From positions 339,965 to 403,964 of the forward strand of contig JXTC01000153.1 in the NCBI GenBank assembly GCA_002914845.1: a stretch of 64,000 bases of DNA, in the 5' to 3' direction. This DNA is from Trema orientale. Taxonomy: Eukaryota > Streptophyta > Magnoliopsida > Rosales > Cannabaceae. A model generated the notes under the pieces. It saw only the letters and a program-made list of their open reading frames with translations. It searched no databases and was not told where the DNA came from. This document shows, in pieces, positions 34,348 through 45,971 of the stretch; position 1 is the stretch's first letter; the number at the start of each line of letters is the position of its first letter. Position numbers and translations under genes: made by a program.

Positions 34348-36445
34348 GGCGGTTATGTAGAAGAAGGAACAGATATTATTATTAATATTATTATATATAG
34401 AGGAAAAGAAAAGATGGGTAGTAAAAAAAAATGAGCGAAGAAGAAGAGAGAAATGGTGGTGGTGGTGGTGGGAGAGGAGAAGAATAGTAGGAGGCAGTCA
34501 TGGAGATGGGATGTCCATATGGTTATGGAGTATGAAGACAGAAACATATCACATAAAAAAGTTGAGAGAGAGAGAGAGAGAGAAATTGTTTGGTGGTGTT
34601 ATGGGGTGGCCCCTTTTGTATTATTTGGCTTTGATGGAGGTTTTTTTTAGAATTTTAAGTGGATTATGTCTTTATTATTTTTCTTAGATGGAGAAAGGAA
34701 AAATGAAAATGGAGTGGTGTTTTTGGGTCCAAGTCCAAGACTTAAAGTGATAGTTTTAAAACGGGTTTTAAAAAAGTGACAATAAATATTAGGACATTTC
34801 ACCTTTTGTTCCTTGATTTTTGTTCGAGTGGTGTACTTTGTTATGAGATAATTTAATTTGGTATATTTCATCCTAAAATTGATAAAAATAGTCTCATTTT
34901 AGTTTTGCCCTTAAAAAAGCTTACGAAGCTGCAAAATCCAATCAACTATTCTTAAGCAACGGAGGATATCAACGAAATGTGTAAAAATCAATTCTCATAG
35001 CACAATATGACACTTGGCAAATCAAGGGACAAAAGGGTAATTTAACCTCTAAATTATAACCTTTTGTAATATTTTATGACAGATTGTCATGAATATCAAT
35101 GATCTTTGAAGAAAAATAGTCTTAAAAATTTCATCTTATCCTAAATTACTCTTATCTATGTCCAAATCCCAGAAATTATTGTTTTTTTTTCTTTTTTCTT
35201 TTTTTTTTCGCCTTAAAGATAGGAAGGAAGAGTTATTGTTGGAATTATGATGTAGGGTAAAGGAAAGAGATGATGTTTAGGTGGCAGAGGTGGACTGCTG
35301 AAATGAAACTAAAGGGGGGAAAGCGATATCACTTCATTCATGAAATATATGAGTTTTTTTTTTTTTCCCCTTTTTTGAAAAGCAAAAATGCCTTTTAATA
35401 GGATCTCTCCCTGTCAAGGAATTAGGCAGATGAATATCCAATTATTAATTCAAGCTGTGAAGGTTGTCAAGTCTTTTGGCCTAAAAGGTCAGCAGGATCA
35501 TAATTCTTTCTTTGTCTAGCCATAAAGATGGTCCCTACTTTTCTACAGCATTTATTTAAATGACCCAATTTCATAAAAGGGGATTATAAAAAAAAACAAA
35601 AAGGATTTATTGGAATTCCACGTAGTAATAACTATGAAGTAAAGATCAAGCTCCTTTTTTTGTATTTTTTTCTTTTTTTTTTTTTTTTGAAGGAGGTTGG
35701 GGGGTTGGTTGGTTGGACGTGAATCGTGAGTCGACTCAGATGACCTGGTCTTTCTCGGCTTTGTTCTCAAATTTGAGTTGTGAATTCGCTTTCCCATATT
35801 CAAACCCCGACGAGCCCAAATAGTCGATTCAATAAATGAGTTTTTTTTTTTGGCCTCTTTGGATCTGGAAGAAAAAAAAGCAGTTCTGCATCAGCAAGTA
35901 ATCCCACGTGGAATACTTTTCACGGTTTTAAAGATGAGTGCTTGTTTTTGAATGTTCAATTAATCCTATTCTTTTTTTCTTTTTTTTTGTGAAAGTTTCA
36001 ATTCTATTCTTACGACCTAGGAGGTTTATGTTAAAAAATATAGAAATCTATTCTTAGGAAAATTGTGTGGTAGTATTGAAAAAAATTGGTAAAAACTAGG
36101 ATAGTTATCATTATGCTCTTACGCTAATATCATAGGAGAATTATGTGATATATGATGGAAAACAGATACATTATTGGAGGCAAACGTATACCATTACCAA
36201 TTAATTGACTTACTTTATCGTTTATAAATAAAAAAATAAAAAAGACTTGCTTTATCACAGAAGAGGCCACTATTTTAAATTGGTCTCCATCTTATACATT
36301 TTCAATACTAACATATTTTCACCCTCAACTTTAGCATTAAACAGAACACCTTTCTTAAAACCATGACCCAAACATCTTCCTATTTTCTTTTTCGAGAGAT
36401 CATCGTAGAAATAATACTATAGTAATGTTACTTTAAAAATCGTCT
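34348..36445. other. Upstream region of MCTP and AT-rich intergenic DNA
   Basis: The part next to the gene (34348-34620) is rich in CT/CCACCA on the coding strand and is the likely 5' leader. Around 34798-35042 the ends CACCTTTTGTTCCTTGATTT and the complement of TACCCTTTTGTCCCTTGATT form a short inverted pair, possibly an eroded MITE. No gene seen in the rest. Confidence 0.4.
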
Positions 36446-36865
36446 ATACTTACTATTCAAAAAAGAGGAGAAATTTCAATTAGTCAAGTAATTCATACTC
36501 TATCTGATAATTCCTCCTAAATTAATTATGCTGATGAAGCATAAAATTAATGATATCTCGACCAAAAAAAAAAATGTCCCCTTACATTATTTCAAGGTCA
36601 CCAATAATATACGAGTCAAGTCAATCAGGACTACCGGTGGAACGATATCGTTCCATACTTACTATTCAAAAAAGAGGAGAAATTTTAATTTTAGTTAGTC
36701 AAGTAATTCATACTCTACCTAATAATTCCTCCTAAATTAATTATCCGGGCGAAGCATAAAGTTAATTATATCTCCACCCCAAAAAAAAAAAATCCCCTTA
36801 TAATATTTCAAGGTCGCCAACAAGGCACGAGCCAAGTCAATCAAGACCACCAGTGGAACGATATA
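36446..36865. repeat. Tandem duplication of about 205-210 bp
   Basis: Unit 1 (36446-36649) and unit 2 (36655-36865) share nearly the whole length: ATACTTACTATTCAAAAAAG, CAAGTAATTCATACTCTA, TAATTCCTCCTAAATTAATT, then CAAGTCAATCA and GGTGGAACGATAT/AGTGGAACGATAT. Divergence is roughly 10 percent by eye, with small indels. The right part of each unit belongs to the SINE-like sequence described next. Confidence 0.85.
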
Positions 36866-37085
36866 GCACTGTGATCCCTGTGATATTGTCAGTCATGAGA
36901 AACAGAGATGTCCCATTAGACATGGATCCACACATTAGTGGATCAATCATATAGTGGGTTTGAGAAAACACTCTTAGCACCGAGTTCAACCCGCATTTGC
37001 AAAGACTCGAACCTTGATCTCATGAGTGTAGTACCTCTGAGTAGCACCTCTATTCACCACCAACTGTGGTGAAAAATGCAATTTC
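36780..37085 (-). mobile_element. SINE-like element on the minus strand
   Basis: On the minus strand a B-box-like AAGGTTCGAGTC (near 37005) follows GTGGTGAATAGAGGTGCTAC, a possible A-box region. The body runs to a T tract near 36780. This resembles plant SINEs that end in T. No clean target duplication was found, so the call is tentative. Its 3' portion is part of the tandem duplication at 36446-36865. Confidence 0.4.
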
Positions 37086-39990
37086 ATAATCATAAACTAT
37101 TTACAGCATATTTAGAAGATTAAAAAAAATCATAATCATATACACACTCTTTTTTTCCGATAAATTTTCACAATCATATATTATAAAGAAGAAGAAGATA
37201 TATGTGATTTTTCAGGGTCCACGGATTACCCTCCACTGGACATAAGCTAATGGGGTTATTTGAGAAGAAGAATCTGTGTGAAAAAGGTGGGGTCAGGGGG
37301 CAGAATGGTAAATTGGCATTTGATGGTCCAAAATTTTGCGGGAGGATATGCGGTGGAGGCGGGAAATTTCTGCGTCAGAGGGCACTAAAGTGAAGAGGGT
37401 TGCTTTCACAGTCGAGTTGAGTCTCTGATTTTGACCATTTGCAACTGTGATGCATCACGCATGTATCATCTATTCATCTTGCCAAAGTTGGCATTGATTT
37501 ATTTTTAATTATTTTCTTTGTCATTAGTAAAAAGGGAAATGGTTTCATTTTATTCTTTTTATTAATCTTTTATTTTGAGTACTACTCTAATTTAGCATAT
37601 CTACCACAAAAATTTCATCTAAGGTAACACTATTTTTTGTACTGGATATAGCAATGTGTTATTGTTATGACATTTCAAGTTTAATTATTATCACATTTAT
37701 AATTTTAAATGTTAAAATCAACATTTCTCCAACATTTTATCCATTATTTATATAGTTTTCAATACTTTAATACAAATAAATTATTCAATGCTCAACTAAT
37801 TCCAAAATTAAGTTATTAACTATCCAATAATAAAAAGATAAAAACAATATTTTAAATATAAAACTATGCATTGTAATAAAAACTTACTTTCAAAATAAAT
37901 TTATGCATTGAATAAAAATTTAAATTTGAAGTTTAAATTTAGTACTTTGTTATTTTTCTGTCAAATATAATTTTGACAATAAGAAGTTCAGGGAGTATAG
38001 CAGTATAGCTTTTGTCTGGTTAAAGATAATTAAAAGTACGCCTAACAATATAATATCTTAAAGTGACACGCGGCGATTGTTACGGATCTGTTACGTGTCT
38101 CTTTTGAATACGAAGTTACGAACCGACATTTGCAGTTGACAATGGATAATTGAATATTCTCTTTACTTTAATTTTCAAAGATAAAATTTAATTTAATTCA
38201 ACACGAAGAAGGAAGACAAAATCAGAGTTAAGTCACATTCGTTTTTAAGACACAATCAGAGTTAAGTTATATTCAACTTTTTTTCTGTCTATTAATCATT
38301 AATTTTTTAGGTCATTAATTACTTTCTGCACAAGGATTATTATTAGTATTTAACACGGCATATAAGTGTATTTTTTTAGGCCAAGGAACAATTTTATTTT
38401 TTCAATAATTAAACAACATCCGCTACAACAACAACTCAACTAGAAGAAGAGATTCCTCCCATAATATTAACTTAAAAAGTCAACCAAGCAAAAACTATGT
38501 ACATCTTTATTAATTAAAGTATACAATAGTTAACATTTTTTTTTGACGAAACAAATAGTTAACATTAGCATCAGGAAGAACACGAGAATGAGCTAAGCTA
38601 ATGCATTTAACAGTAATTGACCAAACTATAATGGACAAATTGAGCTACTCGCCATCTCCAATCGTGCAATAAAATACCATTTTTGGCCAAGATAGCACCA
38701 AATCCACTCCAATTGAGCAGTAAATTATGCGCTAAAATGGGGAAAAGCTACAGGCACTATAGTGATAGTACTCTGCGCTATTTTTATTTTTATTTTTTTT
38801 GTTTCTTATAAAATTTTAAAAAAAATACTTCATATAAAAGTTACTTTCTACATATATTCTAAAGGTAAAAAATGAATTTGAGTAAAAAATATAGAATATT
38901 CTTTTTTAGTATAGAGAATATTCTTTTGGAGTAGTATTTGGAGTTATAGATTGTGAATGGAAAAAAAAAATATAGAATAATGTTGCTCCAATTTAGAGTT
39001 TTAATTGCTTTAAAATAAAATTTTAGGTTGAAGATGTTCTTAGTGCAATTATTAAGCCTCAGTGACTCCAAAAAAAATGACAACATCCTAACTCATAAAT
39101 AGAATAAAAATGGAGTTTGAACAACATCCTAACTCAATAATAGAATAGGCCGGCCCCAAAAATTTAAGATAACGTTTTCGAGGAATCACCATGTGACTTT
39201 CACCCTGGTAATATGAATAGGAGCATCAATTTCCAACGAGTGTGACTGCTTGTTGATGCCACATCCACACTTAATTCAAACCACATTATTGCATTGTTGG
39301 ATGTATTTAACTTATTTTTTGATTTGCTGTGACGTAGTTAATTATGTATAGTGTGTTTATGATACTGCATATGGTGTAACTTGATTGCTATAAAAGTGCA
39401 TAATGAGTTATCAATTCTGAGGAAATTTCGTCTCCTAATTGCATATGTTATTAACATATTTTCACAGTACCATATTCGTCTCTTTCTTTCAAATAAATAA
39501 ATAAATAAATAACATGAGAAATTTTATTGAATATGCTTCATAGGTGCCCAATTTACAACCATGTGCCTCCTTTAATAACTGTTCAAAATATAGGATTACC
39601 CCTTGAAAAGACTTAATTATCCAAAAATATTTTTACTTTTATCTATGCTTAAAGATAGAGTTCGCTTTCATTTTATATTGTTCTTCTTTTTCTTTTCTTC
39701 TATGCTTTCGCTTTAATCTTCTATCTTCTCTCAACTCCATAGTTTTCTAACAATAAAAGCTAAATCAACAACCTAAAAACTCATCTAAAAATATAGCATA
39801 ATAAAAATAAAAAAAAAAAAAAAGAACTCTTCAGAAGATGCATTAGATACCCTCCGAACAAGAGGGATTCTTCAAATGAATAAGCAACTTTTTATGTTTA
39901 AATGATATAGGTTTTGTTAAAAATAATCTAGCTATGAATTTTTACGTGTTTTGAGATTGATTTGCAGCAAAAAAAGAAAAGAAAAAAAAA
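37086..39990. other. AT-rich intergenic DNA
   Basis: No gene or clear repeat seen. A short GC-richer patch at 37240-37400 (around GGTGGGGTCAGGGGGCAG) has no coding potential. A four-unit AAAT/TAAA run occurs near 39490. Confidence 0.4.
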
Positions 39991-40019
39991 AGAATTTGGG
40001 TCAATTTTCGAGAATTTAC

Positions 40020-40450
40020 TAAATCTGGAGTAAAAACTTTGCAAGTCCTCGAATATTTGGATGAAATTTGATGTCGGCTCGATGATATATTCATAAAAAC
40101 TAAAATGAAAATAGCTCGATGCTTTTTGATAGTCATTCGATTAATGTTCGATGGTCCATTGAAATACAATGGTTTTCGATTTCGATGAAATTTCGATGCT
40201 AATTCGATGATAATTCAATGTCATTTCAATAAAGTGTATTTTCATAATGGAATCTGAAATTTTATTATATAGTCACTAAAATGGTATCGAATTGTATCGA
40301 AACTGCATCGAAATTTCATCAAATTAGCATCGAAATTTTTGATGCCTTTTAAATACTATCAAATAATTTTTCAAGGACAATTATTAAAGAGTCTTCATCG
40401 AATTGCATCAAATGGGCATCAAATTAAGTTGAAATTTGTCGAATCTTTAG
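40020..40450. repeat. TCGATG / CATCGA quasi-palindromic motif array
   Basis: In the left half TCGATG occurs about six times (near 40079, 40116, 40148, 40181, 40193, 40205). In the right half the inverted form CATCGA (or TATCGA) occurs about five times (near 40280-40400). The symmetry centre is near 40240. Runs such as AAATTTCGATGCTAAT on the left recur inverted on the right as ATTAGCATCGAAATTT. This looks like a foldback transposon made of subterminal motifs. No terminal duplication was identified. Confidence 0.6.
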
Positions 40451-40910
40451 ACGTTCGCCGAGGTAGACTGTCCACATTTTCAAAAAAAATTAGAATTTTG
40501 ATCCAGATTTAATTTTTAATATATAACTTATCACAAAATATTTTAAAACTCAAATGTAAACTATTTTAAATTATACATATGACGTTTAAACATATAAATT
40601 TCTTAATTGTGCATAAAAAAATATGAGAACGAAAGAGAAAATTGAGAGATTTTAAGAGCGAAAGAGATGTTATGAGAGAAATTTACGTAGAGAAAGGGCA
40701 GGAATAGAGCAAGAGTGGACGTTTGAGTTTCTCTTCTTTTTGGGAGTTTTTGAGTGTTTTTTTTTTTTTTTTAACATGAATAAAACTATGCTTATAAGGG
40801 TATTTTTATCCTACAGACATATATTATGAACATTTATTGAGGGAGGTATATGGTTGTAATTGGGGCATCTATGAAACATATTTATTGAAATTTTCCAATA
40901 GCATGAGAAG

Positions 40911-41272
40911 GGATAATTGTAAAAAAATACCCTCATGTTTGTATGTTCTGCAATTTAGACCCTGAAGTTTGGATTCCGCAAAATAATACCCTAAGATTAC
41001 GAATTTCTGAAAATTAATACCCTGTGTTGATTTTAACTGATAAAATACAATAATATCCTCAAAATTAAGATGAATAATATGGATTAATCTAGTTTTAATT
41101 GAGGATATTATTATTTTTTCGTTCATAAAATTGGTCAAAAAATCTGTCCAGGGTATTAATTTTCAAAAATTCTTAATTTTAAGGTATTATTTTGCAGAAT
41201 CCAAACTTTAAAATTTAAATCGCAGAACACCCAAACTTCAGAATATTTTTTTACAATTATTCCGCATGAGAA
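40911..41272. mobile_element. Mutator-type MITE with 9-bp target duplication
   Basis: The element is 40920-41263. It begins GGGATAATTGTAAAAAAATA and its other end, read inverted, begins GGAATAATTGTAAAAAAATA. The arms match for about 125 bp (shared GTTTGGATTC, GCAAAATAATACC, GAAAATTAATACCCTG). The 9-bp sequence GCATGAGAA flanks both ends exactly (40911-40919 and 41264-41272). The loop is only about 100 bp, so a transcript would fold into a long hairpin. No coding capacity. Confidence 0.85.
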
Positions 41273-41713
41273 AAGTGTTTCTTTCTTAGTAATCAATAAC
41301 GTTTATTTATTTATTTATTTTTTTGTCAAACAGCCAAGAATGCCCGGTCTTTACATATTTTTATAATATAACCTATTACCAACCGTGTGACAAGTCTTAC
41401 TAGTGTAGCAACTAACCCCGCCTTCTACGCGCGTGCCAAGTACAAAGGTGGTAGGGTGGTAGCTGAAGGGGCATGGGCGTTGGGCCATGGGATGTGTATC
41501 AATTACCAACTCAAGTACTTAATGAATCTGCATCTATCTTATTAACTTTGTTTGTAGGTAAAACTATATAATACAATATAAAACTACTTAAAAACACAAG
41601 CAGACGCTGGCTCAAACTCACTACCAAGTACCACCTAATAGCTTAACACTGAGACAGAGAAACGGGTAGAGGTACTCTCACCTTCAGCGTAATTTGCATA
41701 TCGTTTTGTGGTC

Positions 41714-41753
<40 letters not shown>

Positions 41754-43318
41754 CACATTTCATTATTATTATGTTTAAACTATTTTTTTTCTAAAATCAA
41801 TGATTGAAGTTGGTGGATTTAGTATATGATCGGACATAATCCAACCACAAGTCACGACCTGCGTCAGAATGTTGAAAACTAATAAATACGGGTGTTACTG
41901 TTATTAATAAAATTAAACAATGTCTTATATATTAATGAAAATAATGAAAAAAAAGGGGTAGTGGATTGAATCCATAAAGGGTTTTTGAATTCATGTGGTG
42001 TGACCTTATCTTTTGTAGTTTTGTTTGTATAGCATCCTACCCACATGCAAAAGCACATGCTAGCTTTTTCTCTTTCACAAAAAAGGAATATGCTAAAAGA
42101 TATTTAAGTGCTTTAATGGTTTGATTCCTTTTTCCATTTTTTTTTTTGGAAAACTTTCCATTATATATTTTTGCTATACATGCATGTGTTGAATTTGCTC
42201 ATCTTTTTCATAAAGCTTTTTCTAAAAATTACCTCTGTTGTCAAATATGTATATCAGCCAATATTTTATTTGCCCCTCCCCTTACCAATAGTTGTCTCCT
42301 TTTTCATTTTTTAAAAAATTTTTCTATTATTTTGATGATAGTAGAGAGCCATCGGAATAAGGAGATAAATAATTAATATAAGCAACATAGCGAAATATTT
42401 ATATCGTATTTTAGAATTCAATTTTTATTTTTTTTTCCAAAAAAAAAAAGTACGACTGCTATACTAGAAAAATGGTCATCAATTGTAGTGAAGCTTTCGG
42501 TTTCAGCATGTATCTTCAGGTTTGACAGAACGTGGATAGAGACCTCAAGTCTTGAGTTCTCAATTGAAATATCAAGAAATTCCGCACATGCTGTAGTTGT
42601 AGGAACCCGTCGACTCGTACGGATACGGTTAGCTTTCGCCGACACTCTTAAGCCTTACGCACAGCTTTTATCTATTTATTTTTTAATGTTATTTTATAGA
42701 TTTTTTTAAAAAAAATAAAAGTGAAAGGGGACTGCCTAAATTTAGTAGCTATTAATACCAGAATACAACCCAACCCATTATTATGAAAAGAACAAATTAA
42801 TAACTTTTTATTTGTTTATTTGATCTTTGCTTACTTATTTGGAATCCAAAATTATTTTAAAATTTTCTAGTTAATTAATTAAGATTACTTCTCGTCGAAT
42901 TCTTCTCAAGCTTTTTATTTTTATTTTTTTTCAATTGGTTTATGTTTTAATTTCTGTTGCATTTCAATCACGCGTACTACTATACGTACCATATGTTGGG
43001 TTGGAAAGTTGGAGCCTAGGTCTGTTTGTTTGAATGGCTTTTGAAGGCTGTTACTAATTTGTAAAAGCAAAAAAAAATTCTGTTTTTGGCTAGCAGATTT
43101 TAAAATATGTAGTCTAGTTGCTATTTTAAGATCATTTGAAATGTGAATAAGATTGATTTCTAAACATTATTTATATATAAAAAAATATAATGTTTATTTT
43201 GATAATTTAAAATCCTACCGAACAACAATCCATAATGTACATACACTTTTAATCACAGGCTAGTATAGCCACAACACTAACGGAACAATTCTAAATTGGC
43301 CTACTAATGTTTTTGAAT
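41273..43318. other. AT-rich intergenic DNA with a (TA)n tract
   Basis: No gene seen. A TA run of about 17 units lies at 41717-41751. A stretch near 41600-41700 (GCTGGCTCAAACTCACTACC) has a weak resemblance to an inverted pol III B box but no tail or duplication. Confidence 0.4.
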
Positions 43319-44020
43319 GTAGGTGTGGGACCCGCTTTTATAACGCACGCCACGTGGACGTCCCAGTGGATAGAGAGCGAAACCGAGGACGGTTAGCTGA
43401 CACGTGGGCAGAGAAACCATCTGGGAACCACGGATGTGTCACGTGATGACATTTAGGCCCATACTGTCAAGGTGGGACAAGGCAGGGCCCGTCCAGATCT
43501 GGGATGGGCCCGGCCCAACCAGACCCCTGTCCTAACAGCTTGGGGGGTCGGGAGCCTTAAGGGTCTTCCGCTAGAAGACCCTCGGGGGCAACGCGCAGTC
43601 CAGACCCAGACCAAGCATTTAATGCGATCCTGGGTAGGTGTGCGTATTAATTGCATCTCCCTGGGAGGACGGCGGGACTGTAGACGCCGCTCCATGTCAG
43701 GGCTCATGTCGAATCTAGTGACAGGGAACAAACCGTACCAATCTTAGCCGTGATTCCAGGAACGAGCTAAGACACAGGAAAGGAAACCTCGGAATTGGAT
43801 CCCGATTCCGAGGATATAAATATCGCCCGCACTGGAACAAGAAAAAAAAAGGTAATTTTATGATTCCACTTTCATGATCTATTGGAGCCAATATCTGACT
43901 TAAGCATCGGAGAGTCTTTGCAGGTACCCCCCCGGGGCCCCTCCGATCCACTCAGATATTGGACACAGTCAGAAGCAGCAAAGACACGAAGACAGTTGGG
44001 AAAACCGTCCCAACAGTAGC
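43319..44020 (+). mobile_element. Solo LTR of a retrotransposon
   Basis: The LTR is 43324-44015. It starts TGTGGGAC and ends GTCCCAACA, giving the TG...CA ends and an imperfect terminal inverted repeat expected of an LTR. The flanks GTAGG (43319-43323) and GTAGC (44016-44020) are a 5-bp duplication with one mismatch. It is strikingly GC-rich compared with its surroundings. A TATA-like GATATAAATA at about 43813-43822 fits a U3 promoter on the plus strand. No internal retrotransposon genes or second LTR are next to it, so it is a solo LTR left by recombination. Family (Gypsy or Copia) not determined. Confidence 0.75.
43813..43822 (+). promoter_or_regulatory. TATA-like box in the solo LTR
   Basis: GATATAAATA followed by GC-rich sequence (TCGCCCGCACTGG), about 190 bp before the LTR end, is where a U3/R boundary would be expected. 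Confidence 0.4.
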
Positions 44021-44325
44021 ATTTTGCAATCACATAGTTTGTGCGCTGTCAATTTCGTAAGATAACAAACGTTTTGCAGAATCGGCGGATCTAAAATTCG
44101 TTTTTTTTTTTCTTTTTTGTTTTGCGAATCTGAATTTCATTTTGTGTGTGTATATCTTCTATATAATAGAAGCGTGGATGGGCATTAGAATCGAGCCGTT
44201 CCTCTGCCTATCTTGCTTCACCATCTTTTTTTTTTTTTTTTTCTTTCTCAGGTTTGGAATTTGTGCTATTCTCTGCCTAAGCTATGTGCTTGCTTTCTTA
44301 TATTTCTTATTTTTTTTGAGAAAAG

Positions 44326-44555
44326 TCAGCTCATTTATTTAACTGAGATACTTATTATTAATAAATCCAGCTTTCTTTTATAATTGTTTTTTAATTTTTT
44401 TTTTTGTTCTTTTAAAAAAAAAAAAAAATCAGCCCATTTTGTTTCTTTTTTTTTTTTTGGTTGAAGAATCAGCCTGTTAGTTAACGGATGATACTTATTG
44501 CTAAATAGGTCCTACTTTCTTTTACAATGTATTTTCTTAATTTCTTTATTTGGTG
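44326..44555. repeat. Degenerate tandem duplication
   Basis: GTCAGCTCATTTATTTAACT followed by GAGATACTTATTATTAATAA and CTTTCTTTTATAAT (from 44326) recurs as ATCAGCCTGTTAGTTAACGG, ATGATACTTATTGCTAAATA and CTTTCTTTTACAAT (from 44468). Long T runs separate the units. Confidence 0.6.
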
Positions 44556-44621
44556 ACAACATATATATGAAATTGATCTTATATAAATAAATATGAAATT
44601 GATCTTTTTTTTTATATAATA

Positions 44622-44810
44622 AATTTAAGAGGGCGCGTCTACAGTAGGGGCGTCCCTGCGTAGGGCCCTGTCTATACACCGTTTGATGGGAATCTGTGTA
44701 TAAACAGATTCCCCATAGATTCCCGTTATTCTCCACAGATTCCCATCAAACGGTGTATAAAGAGTGGCCCTACGTAGAGACGCTCCTACTGTAGCCCTCC
44801 CCAATTTAAG
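44622..44810. mobile_element. hAT-type foldback MITE with 8-bp target duplication
   Basis: The element is 44630-44802. Its left end AGGGCGCGTCTACAGTAGGG and the inverted right end GGGGAGGGCTACAGTAGGAG match, and the arms continue through GCGTCCCTGCGTAGGGCC / GCGTCTCTACGTAGGGCC, ACACCGTTTGATGGGAATCT and beyond, for about 80 bp. It is an almost complete hairpin with a tiny loop. AATTTAAG flanks both ends exactly (44622-44629 and 44803-44810), the 8-bp duplication typical of hAT elements. Confidence 0.8.
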
Positions 44811-45971
44811 ATTGTTTTTTATATAAATATGAAACAGATAAACTTTTTTTTTTTATTTCGTTATTGTTTTCATAATTTCTTATTTTTCTTCACTGAATTA
44901 TTCTTAGCAAGCAATACTAAATAATAGATAAGATTTGAATTATAGTAATTAAATTATATTTATATATAATATTTTTAAGAAAAACAACGGGTCACTAGTG
45001 TGTGTGTATATATATATATATATATCTCTGAAGTGGCTTCTCAGAGACATTGGCAGGTGAAAGACTGAAAGTACAAGAACAGTGTTGGAGCAACATACAT
45101 ACATATATAATAACAAAAACAAAAGAGACAAACAGCCTCGGTGGCTGGATCAGATCAGATCACCAGAAAACAAATATCTCCAGAAACAGATTCTAGACCT
45201 GCCTTACATGACATTTACATTGAAGATCTTACGAAGGTTCAAATTGTGGGCGGGCAGTGCACATGGGGTCAAACCCTGCGGCCACTTTTGCTCAACTGGG
45301 GAAAACTAAAAGGTTTTCCCGAGATTGCCGGATGTTTTCAATTTTTTAGATGACACTTCTGTTTGTCTGGATCAAAAGATCACTTGTCTAAATCTTGACA
45401 CATATACGTTGGAAAATACAGAGAAAAAAACAAACAGCTGAAATGAGGTGGTTACACAAATTAGTACAGGGTTTTTGAACAAACAATCGCGCACACAACC
45501 ATCTCAACGAGGATAAAAGACCATCCCATTGAGGAAGTCGTGTGTGTCACGTATGTACGCATGTATTATTATTTAAGTTGGTGTCATTAGTTTTAACATA
45601 TGATGAAATGTAATGCATCTACGCAGCAATATGCAATACTAAGTAGAGAAATACCCAATAGAAACATCCCTAACTAAATTTTGTCGAAGATAAAACTATC
45701 TACCCAAAGTGATTTACATTCATTTAATAAAAAACTGACATGTACAGAAGCTTTTTTTTTTTAGAACGAAAGCATTAGAAATGGCAAAAGAATCACATGT
45801 CAAAACATATCATCTCAACCCATATTTATGGATGCTTTGCTTTGTCTGACTCTAACTACGGTATTCAGGTTAAACAACTGTAAAAATCAGATGTAATCAT
45901 GTAAACTTCAGCTTAATAAATAGTTTTGACTTGCAATCCGCAAAATAGATGATGATGACCATAGAGAGAGA
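44811..45971. other. Downstream region of the DLN-motif gene
   Basis: No gene seen. The right part should be the 3' UTR of the minus-strand gene ending at 45972. A (TA)n run lies near 45006-45026. Confidence 0.4.

Noticed and set aside
31915-34434. Plus-strand frames of up to 195 aa opposite MCTP
   Set aside because: Shadows of the long minus-strand coding frame; composition follows the antisense of C2 domains.
36990-37020. Possible tRNA gene on the minus strand (GGTTCGAGTC)
   Set aside because: Only a B-box-like sequence is present; no cloverleaf arms can be formed, so it is treated as part of a SINE-like element.
40869-41138. Minus-strand frame of 89 aa
   Set aside because: Lies across the arm of the Mutator-type MITE and is therefore non-coding.
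43453-43747. Overlapping frames of about 90 aa on both strands
   Set aside because: Explained by the GC-rich solo LTR; LTRs do not encode protein here.
45082-45353. Two overlapping plus-strand frames of 70-75 aa
   Set aside because: No domain and no splice support; probably 3' flank of the DLN-motif gene.
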